NCBI RefSeq assembly: GCF_003149085.1
Contig: NZ_QGDT01000002.1
Location: forward strand, 248,001-312,000
Length of the DNA stretch: 64,000 bases
Direction of reading: 5' to 3'
From: Dyadobacter jejuensis
GTDB taxonomy: Bacteria > Bacteroidota > Bacteroidia > Cytophagales > Spirosomataceae
Position numbers and translations under genes: made by a program
Notes under the pieces: generated by a model
Databases searched by the model: none
What the model was told of the DNA's origin: nothing
Seen by the model: only the letters and a program-made list of their open reading frames with translations
Shown: positions 44,149-54,233 of the stretch, piece after piece
How the letters are laid out: the number at the start of each line of letters is the position of its first letter
How positions within the stretch are numbered: the stretch's first letter is position 1

Positions 44149-45390
44149 CTAAACCTCTAGGAAATCCAAATCCCGGTCGTGGGTCTCGGGGATGGTGAGA
44201 ATAGAATAAAACCCAATGGCAAAGCAAAGCATCCCTACCAATGCCCCCGACTCAATAATTGAAAACGATCCCTTGAAACCCCCATAAAGGGTGGTCATCG
44301 CAATGACCGTCCCCCGCACCATATTGGGGACTGTAGTGGCGGCCGTAGCACGTAAATTGGTACCAAACTGCTCGGCTCCTATGGTGACAAACATGGCCCA
44401 ATAGCCAATCCCCAAGCCCAATATTGCGGCAATCGAATACAGATGTTTAGCCTGGTGGATGCCTCCATACAGGAAAACCACCGTCGCCATTAAGGTAAGT
44501 GACATCATGATAAAAACGGCTTTCTTGCGCGACTTCAACCAATGGCTGATAAATCCGCTAGCAAAGTCTCCTACCGACAGCCCAACATAGCACCACATAA
44601 TCGTGAGTCCGGGCTTAATAGGTTCGGCTATGCCCAGTGCGAGCCCAAATTCGTTGCTAAAAGTGGCCAAAATTCCAATTACAAACCAGGTAGGAAGCCC
44701 CATACCAATACATTTCAGATAACGGGTCAATCGATCTTTATTGGTGAGCAGCATCAAAAAATTGCCCTTTTTAACGTGGGTTTGATGCTTCATATCTGCA
44801 AAAATCCCCGACTCAAAAACGCCTATTCGTAATAACAAAAGACTGATTCCCATGCCTCCACCAATAAAATAAGCCATGCGCCACTCGAAAAATTCTACGG
44901 TAAAGTATCCTACAATAGCTCCTAGGAGACCTACCCCAGCCACCAGCGAAGTGCCGATGGCCCGAAGGTGCTTGGGCAATATCTCTGAAACCAAAGTGAT
45001 GCCCGCCCCGAGTTCTCCGGCCAAACCTACTCCAGCAATAAATCGAAGCACCTTGTACATCTGTGGATCCTGGACGAAGCCACAGGCAATATTGGCCAGG
45101 GAATAAGTGATAATGGAGCCGAACAAGACAGAAAGTCTCCCCTTTTTGTCTCCCAATACCCCCCATAATATGCCCCCTATGAGCAGACCACCCATTTGCC
45201 AGTTGAGTATGCTGGCGCCGACTTCAGAGATTTCCTTTTCGGAAAGTCCCAGTGATATCAAACTAGGAATACGAACGATTCCAAATAATAATAGGTCGTA
45301 GATATCGACAAAATAACCAAGGGCCGCCACAATGACCGGCGCACTAAATAAGTGGGAAAAATTGGAACGAGGCTGTACGGGGGTTTTCAT
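44149..45390 (-). CDS. MFS transporter
   Basis: 413 residues with about twelve hydrophobic helices. The family motif between helices 2 and 3 is visible (WGVLGDKKGRLSVLFGS), as is RFIAGVGLAGELGAGITLVSEILPKHLR in helix 4. The layout resembles the sugar/organic-acid:proton symporter branch (AAHS-like). It sits between the exported FAD proteins and the G2DH3/GMC pair, all on the minus strand. It is therefore a candidate importer of the oxidation product of this locus into the cytoplasm. A terminator upstream (45430-45459) and a 159-nt gap downstream suggest its own unit. Confidence 0.9.
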   Translation of the reverse strand: MKTPVQPRSNFSHLFSAPVIVAALGYFVDIYDLLLFGIVRIPSLISLGLSEKEISEVGASILNWQMGGLLIGGILWGVLGDKKGRLSVLFGSIITYSLANIACGFVQDPQMYKVLRFIAGVGLAGELGAGITLVSEILPKHLRAIGTSLVAGVGLLGAIVGYFTVEFFEWRMAYFIGGGMGISLLLLRIGVFESGIFADMKHQTHVKKGNFLMLLTNKDRLTRYLKCIGMGLPTWFVIGILATFSNEFGLALGIAEPIKPGLTIMWCYVGLSVGDFASGFISHWLKSRKKAVFIMMSLTLMATVVFLYGGIHQAKHLYSIAAILGLGIGYWAMFVTIGAEQFGTNLRATAATTVPNMVRGTVIAMTTLYGGFKGSFSIIESGALVGMLCFAIGFYSILTIPETHDRDLDFLEV

Positions 45391-45429
45391 TCAATAAATA
45401 GGGTTTTCGAAACGAAGCACAATATTATA

Positions 45430-45459
45430 GAAATAGCCGGATAAAATTCCGGCTATTTC
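45430..45459 (-). terminator. Terminator at the end of the SusCD-FAD operon
   Basis: A perfect 12-bp stem (GAAATAGCCGGA/TCCGGCTATTTC) with a 6-nt loop, 73 nt beyond the stop of the second FAD gene and 39 nt before the MFS start. The T run is interrupted. Confidence 0.75.
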
Positions 45460-45532
45460 CAGTAATTAATCAATAAAGTAGCAGGATTAGGGCGGAGGTG
45501 CCAAATATTTCACGCATCCTTCACCCTTTCAC

Positions 45533-47197
45533 TTACTCTTTGGCGTATACCAAGCGCTGCTGTCCTTTTAGGAGTTTTTCTTCTAATTTGGCATAAGGCA
45601 GATCTTGAACGACCACTTGGTCGTCTATGGCCAATACGGCCGCTGCTGCTGCACTTTGCCCCAGAATCATAAATACCGGTTCCATACGGATAGATCCGAA
45701 TGCAATATGTGAACTAGAAAGGCATACGGGCACCAAAAGGTTTTGACATTCGGCCCTTTTAGGAATGATAGACTGATACGAAATGCTGTAAGGTTGCTTG
45801 GGATGTACGCCAATATCTCCTTCATTCTGCACATACCCATCCTCCTTGATATAGCGTTGGGCATTATGTGAATCCAAAGAGTAGGAACCCATTCCAACAG
45901 AGTTTTCAACCGGAATGCTCCCTAGGGTATGGCCTTCGGTCATCACCTCTTCACCAATCATACGCCGCGCTTCGCGAACATATATCTGATGTGGCCAGCC
46001 ACCGTTATCTTTAAACTCATCCTTAGGCAATCCCCATTTCTGCATCTCTTCGTGAACATCGGCGGGTACCCGCGAATCGTTAGCCAAAAAATACATCAAG
46101 CCTTTTTGATATTGCTCATGCTCCTGGATGATCTCCTTTCTGCGCTCATAACTTGCCTCGGGATAATCGTAATTTTGTCCGATAAAGTCGGTACTGAAAG
46201 GGCCGTGGTTGTTGGTATCGGTCTTTTTGTTGGGAATGGGATCGTATTTTTGGAAGGTCTCATCCCAACCAGCGGCATAGATTCTCGCCAATAGCTCATA
46301 TTTTGTCGAGTCATAGCCTTCAGGTTTGGCAAAGAGTATACGGTTGTCGGGGTTAGCCGACAAACACATTCTAAAGCAGTAGGCCTGAATTTTGGCATCC
46401 CCAGCACCTTTCTCAGCGATTTTTTCGTCAGAGACATAGGCCAATAAACCACTGGCAGGATCGCCGGGTGTAACGTAAGGGCTTATATTTTTCTTGAAAT
46501 GATGCCCATGTTGGAAAACCTCCGGCTGTACACCATTCCAGGTTTCACCGTACACGCTGTTGGCCTCCCTACCTACATGATAAGAGACCCCAGCTGCCGC
46601 CATCAAATCGCCCTCATAGGTGGCATCAATAAACATTTTACCTTCAAATTTCTTACCCGACAAGGTGGTGATAGAAACAATTTTACCATCTTTCATTTCA
46701 ACGCCTTTCTCCCTATCGAGCCATTCGTCGCGTAGAACTTCAATTTTATTTTCTTGAATAAAATCTTCGAAAACTTTTTCGGCTACATGGGGCTCGAAAA
46801 TCCACATGGTACGCTCCGTTCCATCCATAGCCGGAGTTCCCTGGCCTCTGTTGCCATAATCCTCGCGCTTCTGCCACTGCCAGGCACCTTCATCCTGATA
46901 GTGCATATATACCCGATGGTAAAATTCACGGGCAAGGCCTCCAATCACCGATTTGTTGCCGGTATCGGTGTAGCCAAGCCCACCCGACGACAGCCCGCCC
47001 AAATGAACGTCTGGTGAAACTACCAATACCGATTTCCCAGCTTGGGCCACCTCAACGGCGGCTGTCACCGCTGCGGAAGTACCTCCGTAAATGATTACAT
47101 CGGCACTTTGGGTATCCTGACTCCCCTCATTTGAGGAGCAGGCCGAAACCGCAAGCACCCCCACGGTCAACAAAATACTTCTAAAGATTTGTCTCAA
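45533..47197 (-). CDS. FAD-dependent oxidoreductase, FAD_oxidored family, lipoprotein
   Basis: 554 residues with a lipoprotein signal peptide (lipid Cys at about 20, VLAVSACSSNEG). Rossmann FAD motif: VIIYGGTSAAVTAAVEVAQAG, then HLGGLSSGGLGYTDTGN. Further conserved blocks shared with the next gene: FIDATYEGDLMAAAGVSYHVGREAN, REARRMIGEEVMTEG, VPVCLSSSHIAFGSIRMEPVFMILGQSAAAAA. The family is common in polysaccharide-utilisation loci but its reaction is poorly defined. It is a shortened paralogue of the 47222-49243 protein, lacking that protein's C-terminal sandwich domain, and is anchored by lipid instead of released. It is the last gene of the sigma2-controlled operon, 24 nt after its paralogue. 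Confidence 0.9.
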   Translation of the reverse strand: MRQIFRSILLTVGVLAVSACSSNEGSQDTQSADVIIYGGTSAAVTAAVEVAQAGKSVLVVSPDVHLGGLSSGGLGYTDTGNKSVIGGLAREFYHRVYMHYQDEGAWQWQKREDYGNRGQGTPAMDGTERTMWIFEPHVAEKVFEDFIQENKIEVLRDEWLDREKGVEMKDGKIVSITTLSGKKFEGKMFIDATYEGDLMAAAGVSYHVGREANSVYGETWNGVQPEVFQHGHHFKKNISPYVTPGDPASGLLAYVSDEKIAEKGAGDAKIQAYCFRMCLSANPDNRILFAKPEGYDSTKYELLARIYAAGWDETFQKYDPIPNKKTDTNNHGPFSTDFIGQNYDYPEASYERRKEIIQEHEQYQKGLMYFLANDSRVPADVHEEMQKWGLPKDEFKDNGGWPHQIYVREARRMIGEEVMTEGHTLGSIPVENSVGMGSYSLDSHNAQRYIKEDGYVQNEGDIGVHPKQPYSISYQSIIPKRAECQNLLVPVCLSSSHIAFGSIRMEPVFMILGQSAAAAAVLAIDDQVVVQDLPYAKLEEKLLKGQQRLVYAKE

Positions 47198-47221
47198 AAC
47201 AGTAAAATTTAAAGGTTTATA

Positions 47222-49243
47222 TTAATTAGGAATAAAAAGCATCGCATCGGCCGATACAACTCCGCCCGCATCGCCGCCTGGAGCCAATATCGTAACACTG
47301 AAATCAGCATCATCGGATAAGTTGTAGTCGCCCAGATGATACCACTCTCCTGAGGTTTGCCCTACTACCACCATATCTGCCTTACGGATTTTTAACTTCG
47401 AAATCTTCTTCCGCTGCTGAACCGACACGTTAATTTCCGGGGCCATTTGTTGCACGTGGGGAAGGTAAAGATAGGCGCTATAACGCCCCTTTTGGGCAAT
47501 GGCCGGCGTATACCTGACCGAACCGGCAGCTTTGTCATTTGGGTCCTTCTCCAAAAAATCGGTTCCATATCCTCCACGGCTTCGCTTCACCCAGGCACCC
47601 TGTATTTCTACCCGTTGGTCATCGTTATTGTCTACCAATATCTCGGCTACGCTTCCGTTGGCAAGCGGGTTCTGTTTAAGTGATCGCTGCAATGCTTCCA
47701 CGTCCACATCCTGCACGGCCGACTTACCGTCGATGACCATAGCGGCTGCCGTTGCCGCCGACTGAGCGAGCACCATAAATACTGGCTCCATGCGTATAGA
47801 ACCAAAGGCAATATGGGTTGCAGAAAGGCATACGGGCACGAGCAGATTGTCGCACTCCGATCGTTTCGGAACCAATGACCGGTAAGATATAGGATAGGGC
47901 CCAAAGCCCCCTACCTCTACGTTGCCCTCGTTTTTAACCATGCCGTTTACAACAATACGCTGGGTATTATGAGAATCCATGGTATAAGCGGCCATTCCTA
48001 CACCGTCAGGCACTACCGACTCCCCCACACAGTTGGCCTGGGTCATCACATAGGCTCCATGCATGCGGCGCGCCTCCCGGATATACAATTGTGGCGACCA
48101 GTTACCCGTATCGGTATACTCGTCCTTGGGATATCCCCATTGCCGCATTTCTGCCCGCAAGGATTCGGGTACCCTTTCGTCGTGGCCGAAGAAATATAGC
48201 AAACCTTTGGTATAATTTACATGGTCCTGGACGATCCGCTCACGCTCCTTCCAGTTGGCGTTGGGATAGTCATAATTCATCCCGATCATATCGGTAGAAA
48301 ACCCATTTCGATTGTTGATATCCGTTTTCTGATTAGGCATTGCACTCCAGATAAAGTAATCGGTCAGCTTGGTTTTATGAGGTTGCTTGGCCATTAGCCT
48401 TACGAGTAACTCAAACTGCTGAGGATCGTAACCTTCGGGCCGGGTGATCTCCACCCTATTGTCTGGATTGTTGGTCAGGCATATTCTAAAATTATAAGCC
48501 TGTACCAGCTTGTCCCCGCTACCTTGGGCGGCCAGTGTACCCGGCTGAATCCCCCATATCAATCCCGAAGAAGGCTTGCCAGGCACCACATACGGATCTA
48601 TACCGTCTGGCAGCTGGTGCCCGTCGAGCAGTTGCACGCCATTGATCGTTTCATTAAACTCGGCATTCGCTTCCCGACCCACCCGATAAGAAACATCAGC
48701 CAGGGCCATCAAGTCGCCCTCATAGGTACAATCGATAAATACCTTAGCGGCTACCTCTACCGTTTCAAAAGGACTTTTTCTTCCTTTCAACATCACCGAG
48801 GCTATAGTGGTATTGGGCTTGGTCACGCCCACCAGCTCCATGCCATACATCACCGACACATCGGCTTGGTCGAGATACTCCTGCAAATACTGTTTAGCGA
48901 CTTTGGGCTCGAAGGTCCACTGCTCTAGCTTACCGTAGTGGCTGCCGATGCGCCGATAGAAATCCCTGGACAAACCCGTTATGGCATATTTATTACCAAT
49001 ATCGGTATAGCCCAAGCCTCCTGTTGTCAACCCTCCCAAATGCATCCCAGGATCCACCAACAGTACCGACTTCCCATGCATCTTGGCCGTATAGGCCGCT
49101 ATTACTCCGGCCGAAGTGGCACCATACACGACGATATCGTACTGTTTCTGGACTGGTGGGGCGGCTAAGACGGGTCTCAGCACGATGGCAAGTAATAACA
49201 GGAGCATGGAGAGCGGCCCTGCCAAACGATTTTGATCCTTCAT
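47222..49243 (-). CDS. FAD-dependent oxidoreductase, FAD_oxidored family, with C-terminal sandwich domain
   Basis: 673 residues with a standard signal peptide (ending VLAAPP). FAD-binding motif IVVYGATSAGVIAAYTAKMHG and HLGGLTTGGLGYTDIGN; conserved blocks FIDCTYEGDLMALADVSYRVGREAN, REARRMHGAYVMTQA and VPVCLSATHIAFGSIRMEPVF match the paralogue downstream. From about 535 it has an extra beta-sandwich (EILVDNNDDQRVEIQGAW to SADAMLFIPN), resembling golvesin/xanthan-lyase-type domains that bind or orient on carbohydrate. It is encoded 12 nt after susD, so expression and substrate are probably tied to the SusCD transporter. Electron acceptor and substrate are unknown. Confidence 0.9.
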   Translation of the reverse strand: MKDQNRLAGPLSMLLLLLAIVLRPVLAAPPVQKQYDIVVYGATSAGVIAAYTAKMHGKSVLLVDPGMHLGGLTTGGLGYTDIGNKYAITGLSRDFYRRIGSHYGKLEQWTFEPKVAKQYLQEYLDQADVSVMYGMELVGVTKPNTTIASVMLKGRKSPFETVEVAAKVFIDCTYEGDLMALADVSYRVGREANAEFNETINGVQLLDGHQLPDGIDPYVVPGKPSSGLIWGIQPGTLAAQGSGDKLVQAYNFRICLTNNPDNRVEITRPEGYDPQQFELLVRLMAKQPHKTKLTDYFIWSAMPNQKTDINNRNGFSTDMIGMNYDYPNANWKERERIVQDHVNYTKGLLYFFGHDERVPESLRAEMRQWGYPKDEYTDTGNWSPQLYIREARRMHGAYVMTQANCVGESVVPDGVGMAAYTMDSHNTQRIVVNGMVKNEGNVEVGGFGPYPISYRSLVPKRSECDNLLVPVCLSATHIAFGSIRMEPVFMVLAQSAATAAAMVIDGKSAVQDVDVEALQRSLKQNPLANGSVAEILVDNNDDQRVEIQGAWVKRSRGGYGTDFLEKDPNDKAAGSVRYTPAIAQKGRYSAYLYLPHVQQMAPEINVSVQQRKKISKLKIRKADMVVVGQTSGEWYHLGDYNLSDDADFSVTILAPGGDAGGVVSADAMLFIPN

Positions 49244-49255
49244 ACTTTTATTTGT

Positions 49256-50698
49256 TTAATATCCTGGATTTTGATTTTCTGCATTAATGGCAGTGTTATA
49301 AAGCAGTTCTGAATTGGGGATGGGCCAGAGCATATGCTTTTCGGCAACATCAATGTCCTTAACCTCCTTGATTCGCTGCTTGGCAATTCCGAGTCGCTTC
49401 AGGTCGAGCCAGCGCTTCCCTTCGTACATCGTTTCATAGCCACGCTCCCGTACCACTAGATCAATAAATTCATCCAGATTATAATCGCTCATTTTAAAAT
49501 CAACTGAAGAAGGTACCTGCGCAGGGAAGCCGTAGGCGCGACGATGCACTTTGTTAATACTTTCCAAAGCCTCAGCCGTAACGGCCCCGTTGGCACGAGC
49601 ATCTGCCTCGGCATGGAACAGTAGCAAATCGGCATAGCGATACCACGGATAGTCATTGCCCGCCCCGGAGGTAGCATCGGGATCTCTGAATTTCCTAAAC
49701 AGACAGGAATTAGGCCCTAGACCAATGTCCACATTATACAATATATGGGCTTTACGAAGGTCCATAGCATCCCATTCTTTTATAAAGGAATTCGAAACGG
49801 AATCGGTATATTGGGCATACACCCCACCCGGACCGTAATAATTGTATTCACTGGTCTTCCTATGCGCGTAGCTTACCAAGCCAAATCCCTGCTGCCGGTT
49901 ATATTTGAAATAGAATATCTCTTCAGGGGTGTTCACCACCTCGGGACCAAATATTTTCTGCAGGTCTTCTGACACCGTTGTAGCTACCAAATCAAACTTT
50001 CCGGAAGCAATGACTTCTCCGGCCTTAGCACTCGCCTGCGCCCAGTCTTCTTGGTAAAGATATACCTCTGAGAGCAGGGTTTTAGCGGCCCATTTTGTGG
50101 GGCGACCTATGGCTGCGGGGGTATCGGGCAGCCCATTCTCAGCCTCTAGAGCATCGGCCACAATCTGCTGATAGACCTCAGCTACAGTGGCTCTGGGCAG
50201 ATTTGCCTCAGACATATTGGCCTCTGTACGCAAAGGCACCCCATCCCAGTTACGTACGAGGGCAAAGTACAAAAGAGACCTCAAGAACTTGGCCTCAGCC
50301 ACATATTTCAGCTTATTAGCTTCCGTAATATCGGTTCCTGTCGGAACATTCTGAATCACTAGGTTCGCATTCCGGATAGACTGGTAGAAGTTGTCCCAGA
50401 TAACCCCCACCCTATTGGCATTGGTATTGTCCAGGCCTTGGTACAGACTTACCGGAGTTTGGCTACCGCGCGAATTACCATAATCGGCCATCCCCTCCAG
50501 CTGAGCGGGATAGTTGATTCCTAAACCATTATTGGTCCGCATAGGGCCATAAATGGCATTTACAGCGGCTTCGGCCTCGGCGTCGGTATTATAAAAATTT
50601 TCAGAAGCCAACGACTTGGGCTTTTCTATCAGCTGTTCACTGCAAGAAGCCCCCATCAGGCAGATAAGGATATATAAGCAATACTTTTTCATCATCAA
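49256..50698 (-). CDS. SusD/RagB-family outer-membrane lipoprotein (locus B)
   Basis: 480 residues with a lipoprotein signal (lipid Cys at 19, LMGASCSEQ). N-terminal SusD-like part (AEAAVNAIYGPM, NANLVIQNVPTG, AEAKFLRSLLYFALVRNWDGVPL) and C-terminal RagB part (RYADLLLFHAEADARANG, VVRERGYETMYEGKRWLDLKR, LWPIPNSELLYN). It is the surface ligand-binding lid for the SusC encoded 18 nt upstream. It differs clearly from the locus A SusD and belongs with the FAD enzymes encoded next to it. Confidence 0.95.
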   Translation of the reverse strand: MMMKKYCLYILICLMGASCSEQLIEKPKSLASENFYNTDAEAEAAVNAIYGPMRTNNGLGINYPAQLEGMADYGNSRGSQTPVSLYQGLDNTNANRVGVIWDNFYQSIRNANLVIQNVPTGTDITEANKLKYVAEAKFLRSLLYFALVRNWDGVPLRTEANMSEANLPRATVAEVYQQIVADALEAENGLPDTPAAIGRPTKWAAKTLLSEVYLYQEDWAQASAKAGEVIASGKFDLVATTVSEDLQKIFGPEVVNTPEEIFYFKYNRQQGFGLVSYAHRKTSEYNYYGPGGVYAQYTDSVSNSFIKEWDAMDLRKAHILYNVDIGLGPNSCLFRKFRDPDATSGAGNDYPWYRYADLLLFHAEADARANGAVTAEALESINKVHRRAYGFPAQVPSSVDFKMSDYNLDEFIDLVVRERGYETMYEGKRWLDLKRLGIAKQRIKEVKDIDVAEKHMLWPIPNSELLYNTAINAENQNPGY

Positions 50699-50716
50699 TA
50701 GCTATTTAAAAATGAA

Positions 50717-53700
50717 TTATAAACCGACACGTATCCCGAATGTGGTGGTCTTGGCCACAGGATATACGTAATGATCAATTCCTTGTAGAATCGAGTTGGA
50801 TCCTCCATAGGAATTTATTTCAGGATCATACCACGAATACTTGGTAAAAGTGATCAGGTTTTGAGCACTCACGTAAACCTGCGCATTACGCAGCCATTTA
50901 AGATTAAGGGACGACACGGGCAAGTTATAGCTCAACTGAATATTCTTGACACGGAGATAGGACCCATCCTCTATAAAACGATCGGATACCTGAGGCTGGG
51001 AGTTCGTTTTGATCACAGGGTATTTTGCATCGGTATTGGTAGGTGTCCAATGATCGTTAAATACATCGACAGGCATATTAAGGGCCTGACCATAGTCATT
51101 GGTTTGGTTCACCGCACTAAGGTTAAATATATCGTTGCCCTGGCTACCTTGTACAAATAGGGTAAGCTCAAAGTTTTTATACTCCATATTCGAGTTGATA
51201 CCGTAGATATACTTAGGATTTGGGTTTCCTATTATTCTCTTATCCTCTGCATCGCGGGTTCCACTTTCGTTATAGTCCATATATTTCGGATAGCCGTTTT
51301 CATCATAGCCATCGGATACATAGCCATAAAACGCTCCTAATGCCTCCCCTTCCCGTAGGATATTGATATTATCGTTGACCACCGAAATATTGATGGCACT
51401 GCCTAGGATGTCGTTACCACCATACAACTTAACGACTTTGTTTTTGTTGAAGGAGATATTTCCAGACAGATCCCATTTGAAGGGACCTTCTAGCACTTTT
51501 CCAGAAGCTGAAAATTCGAAACCTTTATTCTGAATTTTACCGATATTCTGGATGGTATAGGTAAAGCCCAGCGACGAGGGTAAAGCCACATTATTCAGTA
51601 GGTCTCTGGTATTCTTCACGTAGTAGTCGGCTGTAAAACTAAACCGGTTGTTGAGAAAACTGATATCGATCCCGGCGTCGGTTTGAGCCGTCGTTTCCCA
51701 GCGAAGGGGTCCTGCCAGCCGTGTCCCTGGTGCGTAATAGGTCGTCAATGCATCGCCAAAAACGACTTGATCCGACGATAGCTGATTCAAAGTTTGATAG
51801 GGGCTGATGGCCGTGTTTCCTGTTTCTCCATATCCTACCCGTAACTTCATATCGGAAATAACCGGTATGTTCTTGATCCAGTCCTCCTCCGAAAGCCTCC
51901 AAGCCACTGCAGCCGAAGGGAAATAGCCATATTTCTGGCCTTCACTGTATCGGGAAGAACCATCGGCGCGTATGCTAGCCGTCACCAATACTCTGTTGTT
52001 AAAGGAATAGTTAGCCCGAGCTAAATACGACAACAGGCTCCATTTAGAATAATAGGAAGAGGGTACGCCCTGAGTGGCTGCCGCTCCTATGTCGTAAGAC
52101 TCTTGGTTATTGCTAATAAAACCACTTCCTGAAGCGGACAGTCCCGTACTCGTATAGTCTTGGTAAGTAAACCCGGCCACAGCCGACAGGTTGTGCTTAC
52201 CCATTTCCTTATTATAGCTAATTGTATTTTCGCTCAACAAACTGCTAATACGGGCAGAACTAATGCTTGCGCTCCCCTTAGAATTGACAAATTTGTTGGT
52301 GGTATAGACGTTCGTAACGTCATCGGTACTTTCTATACCAGCCATAGATTTTATGGTCAGCCCCGGCAAGGGGCTATAAGATAGGGCCATATTGGCCAAT
52401 ACCTTGTTGGACTTCAACCGGTCCGTCTGCTGATACAAGAAGTTCAATGGATTAACGATCGCATTAGACCCCCAAGCATAGGCTTCACCTAAATTCGAAT
52501 AACTTCCGTCGGCATTGGTGGAGGGAATAGTAGGATAGCCCGACAGGAGGGCCGAAATTAAGGAGCTTCCGCGGTTACCCTTGCTGGAGTTCTTCCGATC
52601 GGTGTCAAACCGGCTTAATACCGAGTTGAGATCCAACTTAAAGTTCTTTCCTAGATCTGAGTTCAAATTGAATCTTAAAGAGTTTCTCTTATAATTACTC
52701 CCAATGATGATCCCATCTTGGCTAAAATTACTCCCTGCTACCGAAAAGCGGGTACGTTCGTTGCCCCCACTTACCGAAATAGAATGGTTTTGAATCGGAG
52801 CTTTTTGAAATACCAAATCCTGCCAGTCGGTCCCTTTCCCGAAGCCTGCAATTTGCTCTTGAGTAAAATGAGGACTCAGGCCATCATTAATGGCTTGCTC
52901 ATTATAAAACTGGGCGTATTGAGTAGCATCCATCAAGTCTAGCTTCTTACGAATACTTTGAACGCCAAAATAACCCTCATAATCGACATTCACTCTTCCC
53001 GATTTACCTCTTTTGGTGGTAATCAGCACCACCCCATTGGCCCCACGTGATCCATAAATGGCCGTGGCAGAAGCATCTTTCAGGACCTCCATGGACTCTA
53101 TATCGGCATTATTGAGCAAGGTAGGATTACCGGAATATGGGAATCCATCGACCACGTATAAGGGCTCATTACTTCCTTGAATCGAGTTGGTTCCTCTTAC
53201 TCGTACGCTAATAGCCCCACCAGGGGCCCCATTATTTTGGGACACATACACCCCGGCAGCCCGGCCAGCCATAGATTGAACCAGGTTGGTGGCCGGATAA
53301 GCATTGATTTCCGCCGACTTGATGGAGGCTACCGATCCTGTCAAATCGCTTTTCTTTACTTGACCATATCCGATCACCACAATCTCTTGTAAGGATCGAT
53401 CCTCCAGTTCCATATTGATACTTAGGTTGGTTTTCTCTCCCAAAACGACTTCCTGGGTCTTGTAGCCTACAAAACTAAATACAAGCACCGCCCTGTCTAA
53501 TACAGCCTCCGCCATCGACAATTGAAAAGCCCCTGAAGCATCGGTTTGGGTACCCGTCTGGGTTCCTTTCAAAACCACACTGACCCCTGGTAGCCCTGTA
53601 CCGCTTTCATCCAATACGACACCATTGAGCGTCCTATCTTGCGCCTTGGCGGGAGGTTCGGCATTGGAGCCCCCCGCTACCCTTTTGATGATAATTATCT

Positions 53701-54037
53701 TTCCTGAAACCTCATAGGACAAGTCTAGTGGGGTAAGTACCATATCCAAGACCTCGTATAATGGTTTGTTTACCGCCACCGCGTCCACTTTTCGCTTGGA
53801 CTGTATGATGCGGGAGCTAAAAACAAACTTTACGTCGACCTGCTCCTCCAGCAGGTTGAGTACTTTCTTAATTTCAACCCCTTTTGCTTGAATAGTCAGT
53901 TTCTGACTAAGCACAGATTGTGCCCGCGTCGTATGGGCATGGGTGGTGCCCAGGAATACAAGGGCAAGTAGTAGCTGAGTGGCGGTTATTCGCATAGTCC
54001 AAAGTAATAGCCGATGGAAATGTACCGGTTTTTTCAT
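50717..54037 (-). CDS. SusC/RagA-family TonB-dependent receptor with STN domain (locus B)
   Basis: 1106 residues from the ATG at 54037, which gives MKKPVHFHRLLLWTMRIT followed by the hydrophobic core and THAHTTRAQS cleavage region, a form common in Cytophagales receptors. An in-frame ATG at 54073 would add 12 residues. STN domain (about 50-118, KKVLNLLEEQVDVKFVFSSR), CarboxypepD_reg-like domain (about 133-220), plug (LQEIVVIGYGQVKKSDLTGS, SVRVRGTNSI, LYVVDGFPYSG, VLKDASATAIYGSRGANGV) and barrel ending TTFGIRVGL. It drives TonB-dependent import with the SusD at 49256. The STN domain makes it the likely input for the FecR/sigma pair upstream. Confidence 0.96.
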   Translation of the reverse strand: MKKPVHFHRLLLWTMRITATQLLLALVFLGTTHAHTTRAQSVLSQKLTIQAKGVEIKKVLNLLEEQVDVKFVFSSRIIQSKRKVDAVAVNKPLYEVLDMVLTPLDLSYEVSGKIIIIKRVAGGSNAEPPAKAQDRTLNGVVLDESGTGLPGVSVVLKGTQTGTQTDASGAFQLSMAEAVLDRAVLVFSFVGYKTQEVVLGEKTNLSINMELEDRSLQEIVVIGYGQVKKSDLTGSVASIKSAEINAYPATNLVQSMAGRAAGVYVSQNNGAPGGAISVRVRGTNSIQGSNEPLYVVDGFPYSGNPTLLNNADIESMEVLKDASATAIYGSRGANGVVLITTKRGKSGRVNVDYEGYFGVQSIRKKLDLMDATQYAQFYNEQAINDGLSPHFTQEQIAGFGKGTDWQDLVFQKAPIQNHSISVSGGNERTRFSVAGSNFSQDGIIIGSNYKRNSLRFNLNSDLGKNFKLDLNSVLSRFDTDRKNSSKGNRGSSLISALLSGYPTIPSTNADGSYSNLGEAYAWGSNAIVNPLNFLYQQTDRLKSNKVLANMALSYSPLPGLTIKSMAGIESTDDVTNVYTTNKFVNSKGSASISSARISSLLSENTISYNKEMGKHNLSAVAGFTYQDYTSTGLSASGSGFISNNQESYDIGAAATQGVPSSYYSKWSLLSYLARANYSFNNRVLVTASIRADGSSRYSEGQKYGYFPSAAVAWRLSEEDWIKNIPVISDMKLRVGYGETGNTAISPYQTLNQLSSDQVVFGDALTTYYAPGTRLAGPLRWETTAQTDAGIDISFLNNRFSFTADYYVKNTRDLLNNVALPSSLGFTYTIQNIGKIQNKGFEFSASGKVLEGPFKWDLSGNISFNKNKVVKLYGGNDILGSAINISVVNDNINILREGEALGAFYGYVSDGYDENGYPKYMDYNESGTRDAEDKRIIGNPNPKYIYGINSNMEYKNFELTLFVQGSQGNDIFNLSAVNQTNDYGQALNMPVDVFNDHWTPTNTDAKYPVIKTNSQPQVSDRFIEDGSYLRVKNIQLSYNLPVSSLNLKWLRNAQVYVSAQNLITFTKYSWYDPEINSYGGSNSILQGIDHYVYPVAKTTTFGIRVGL

Positions 54038-54084
54038 AGATTTGAATGTTTTGTTAATTGAACAGTTTGGCAAAATGATCCCGT

Positions 54085-54163
54085 GCTCCTTTACAGGAGC
54101 TTTTGGCGACTACCAATTGGGGATCTGGTGTTAGAGCCGGCAATGCGGGAACATTGCCGGCTC
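54085..54163 (-). other. Two hairpins between fecR and susC of locus B
   Basis: A perfect 12-bp GC-rich stem (GAGCCGGCAATG/CATTGCCGGCTC, 54134-54163, 6-nt loop) and a 6-bp stem (GCTCCT/AGGAGC, 54085-54100, 4-nt loop) fill the 196-nt fecR-susC gap. The minus-strand T tracts are poor, so attenuation or a processing site fits better than full termination. Confidence 0.5.
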
Positions 54164-54233
54164 ATTTCTTTAATATGGTTTTCTTACAAATTGATATGTT
54201 TTAGGGTTTTATATGATGTAAATTATTATTGAA

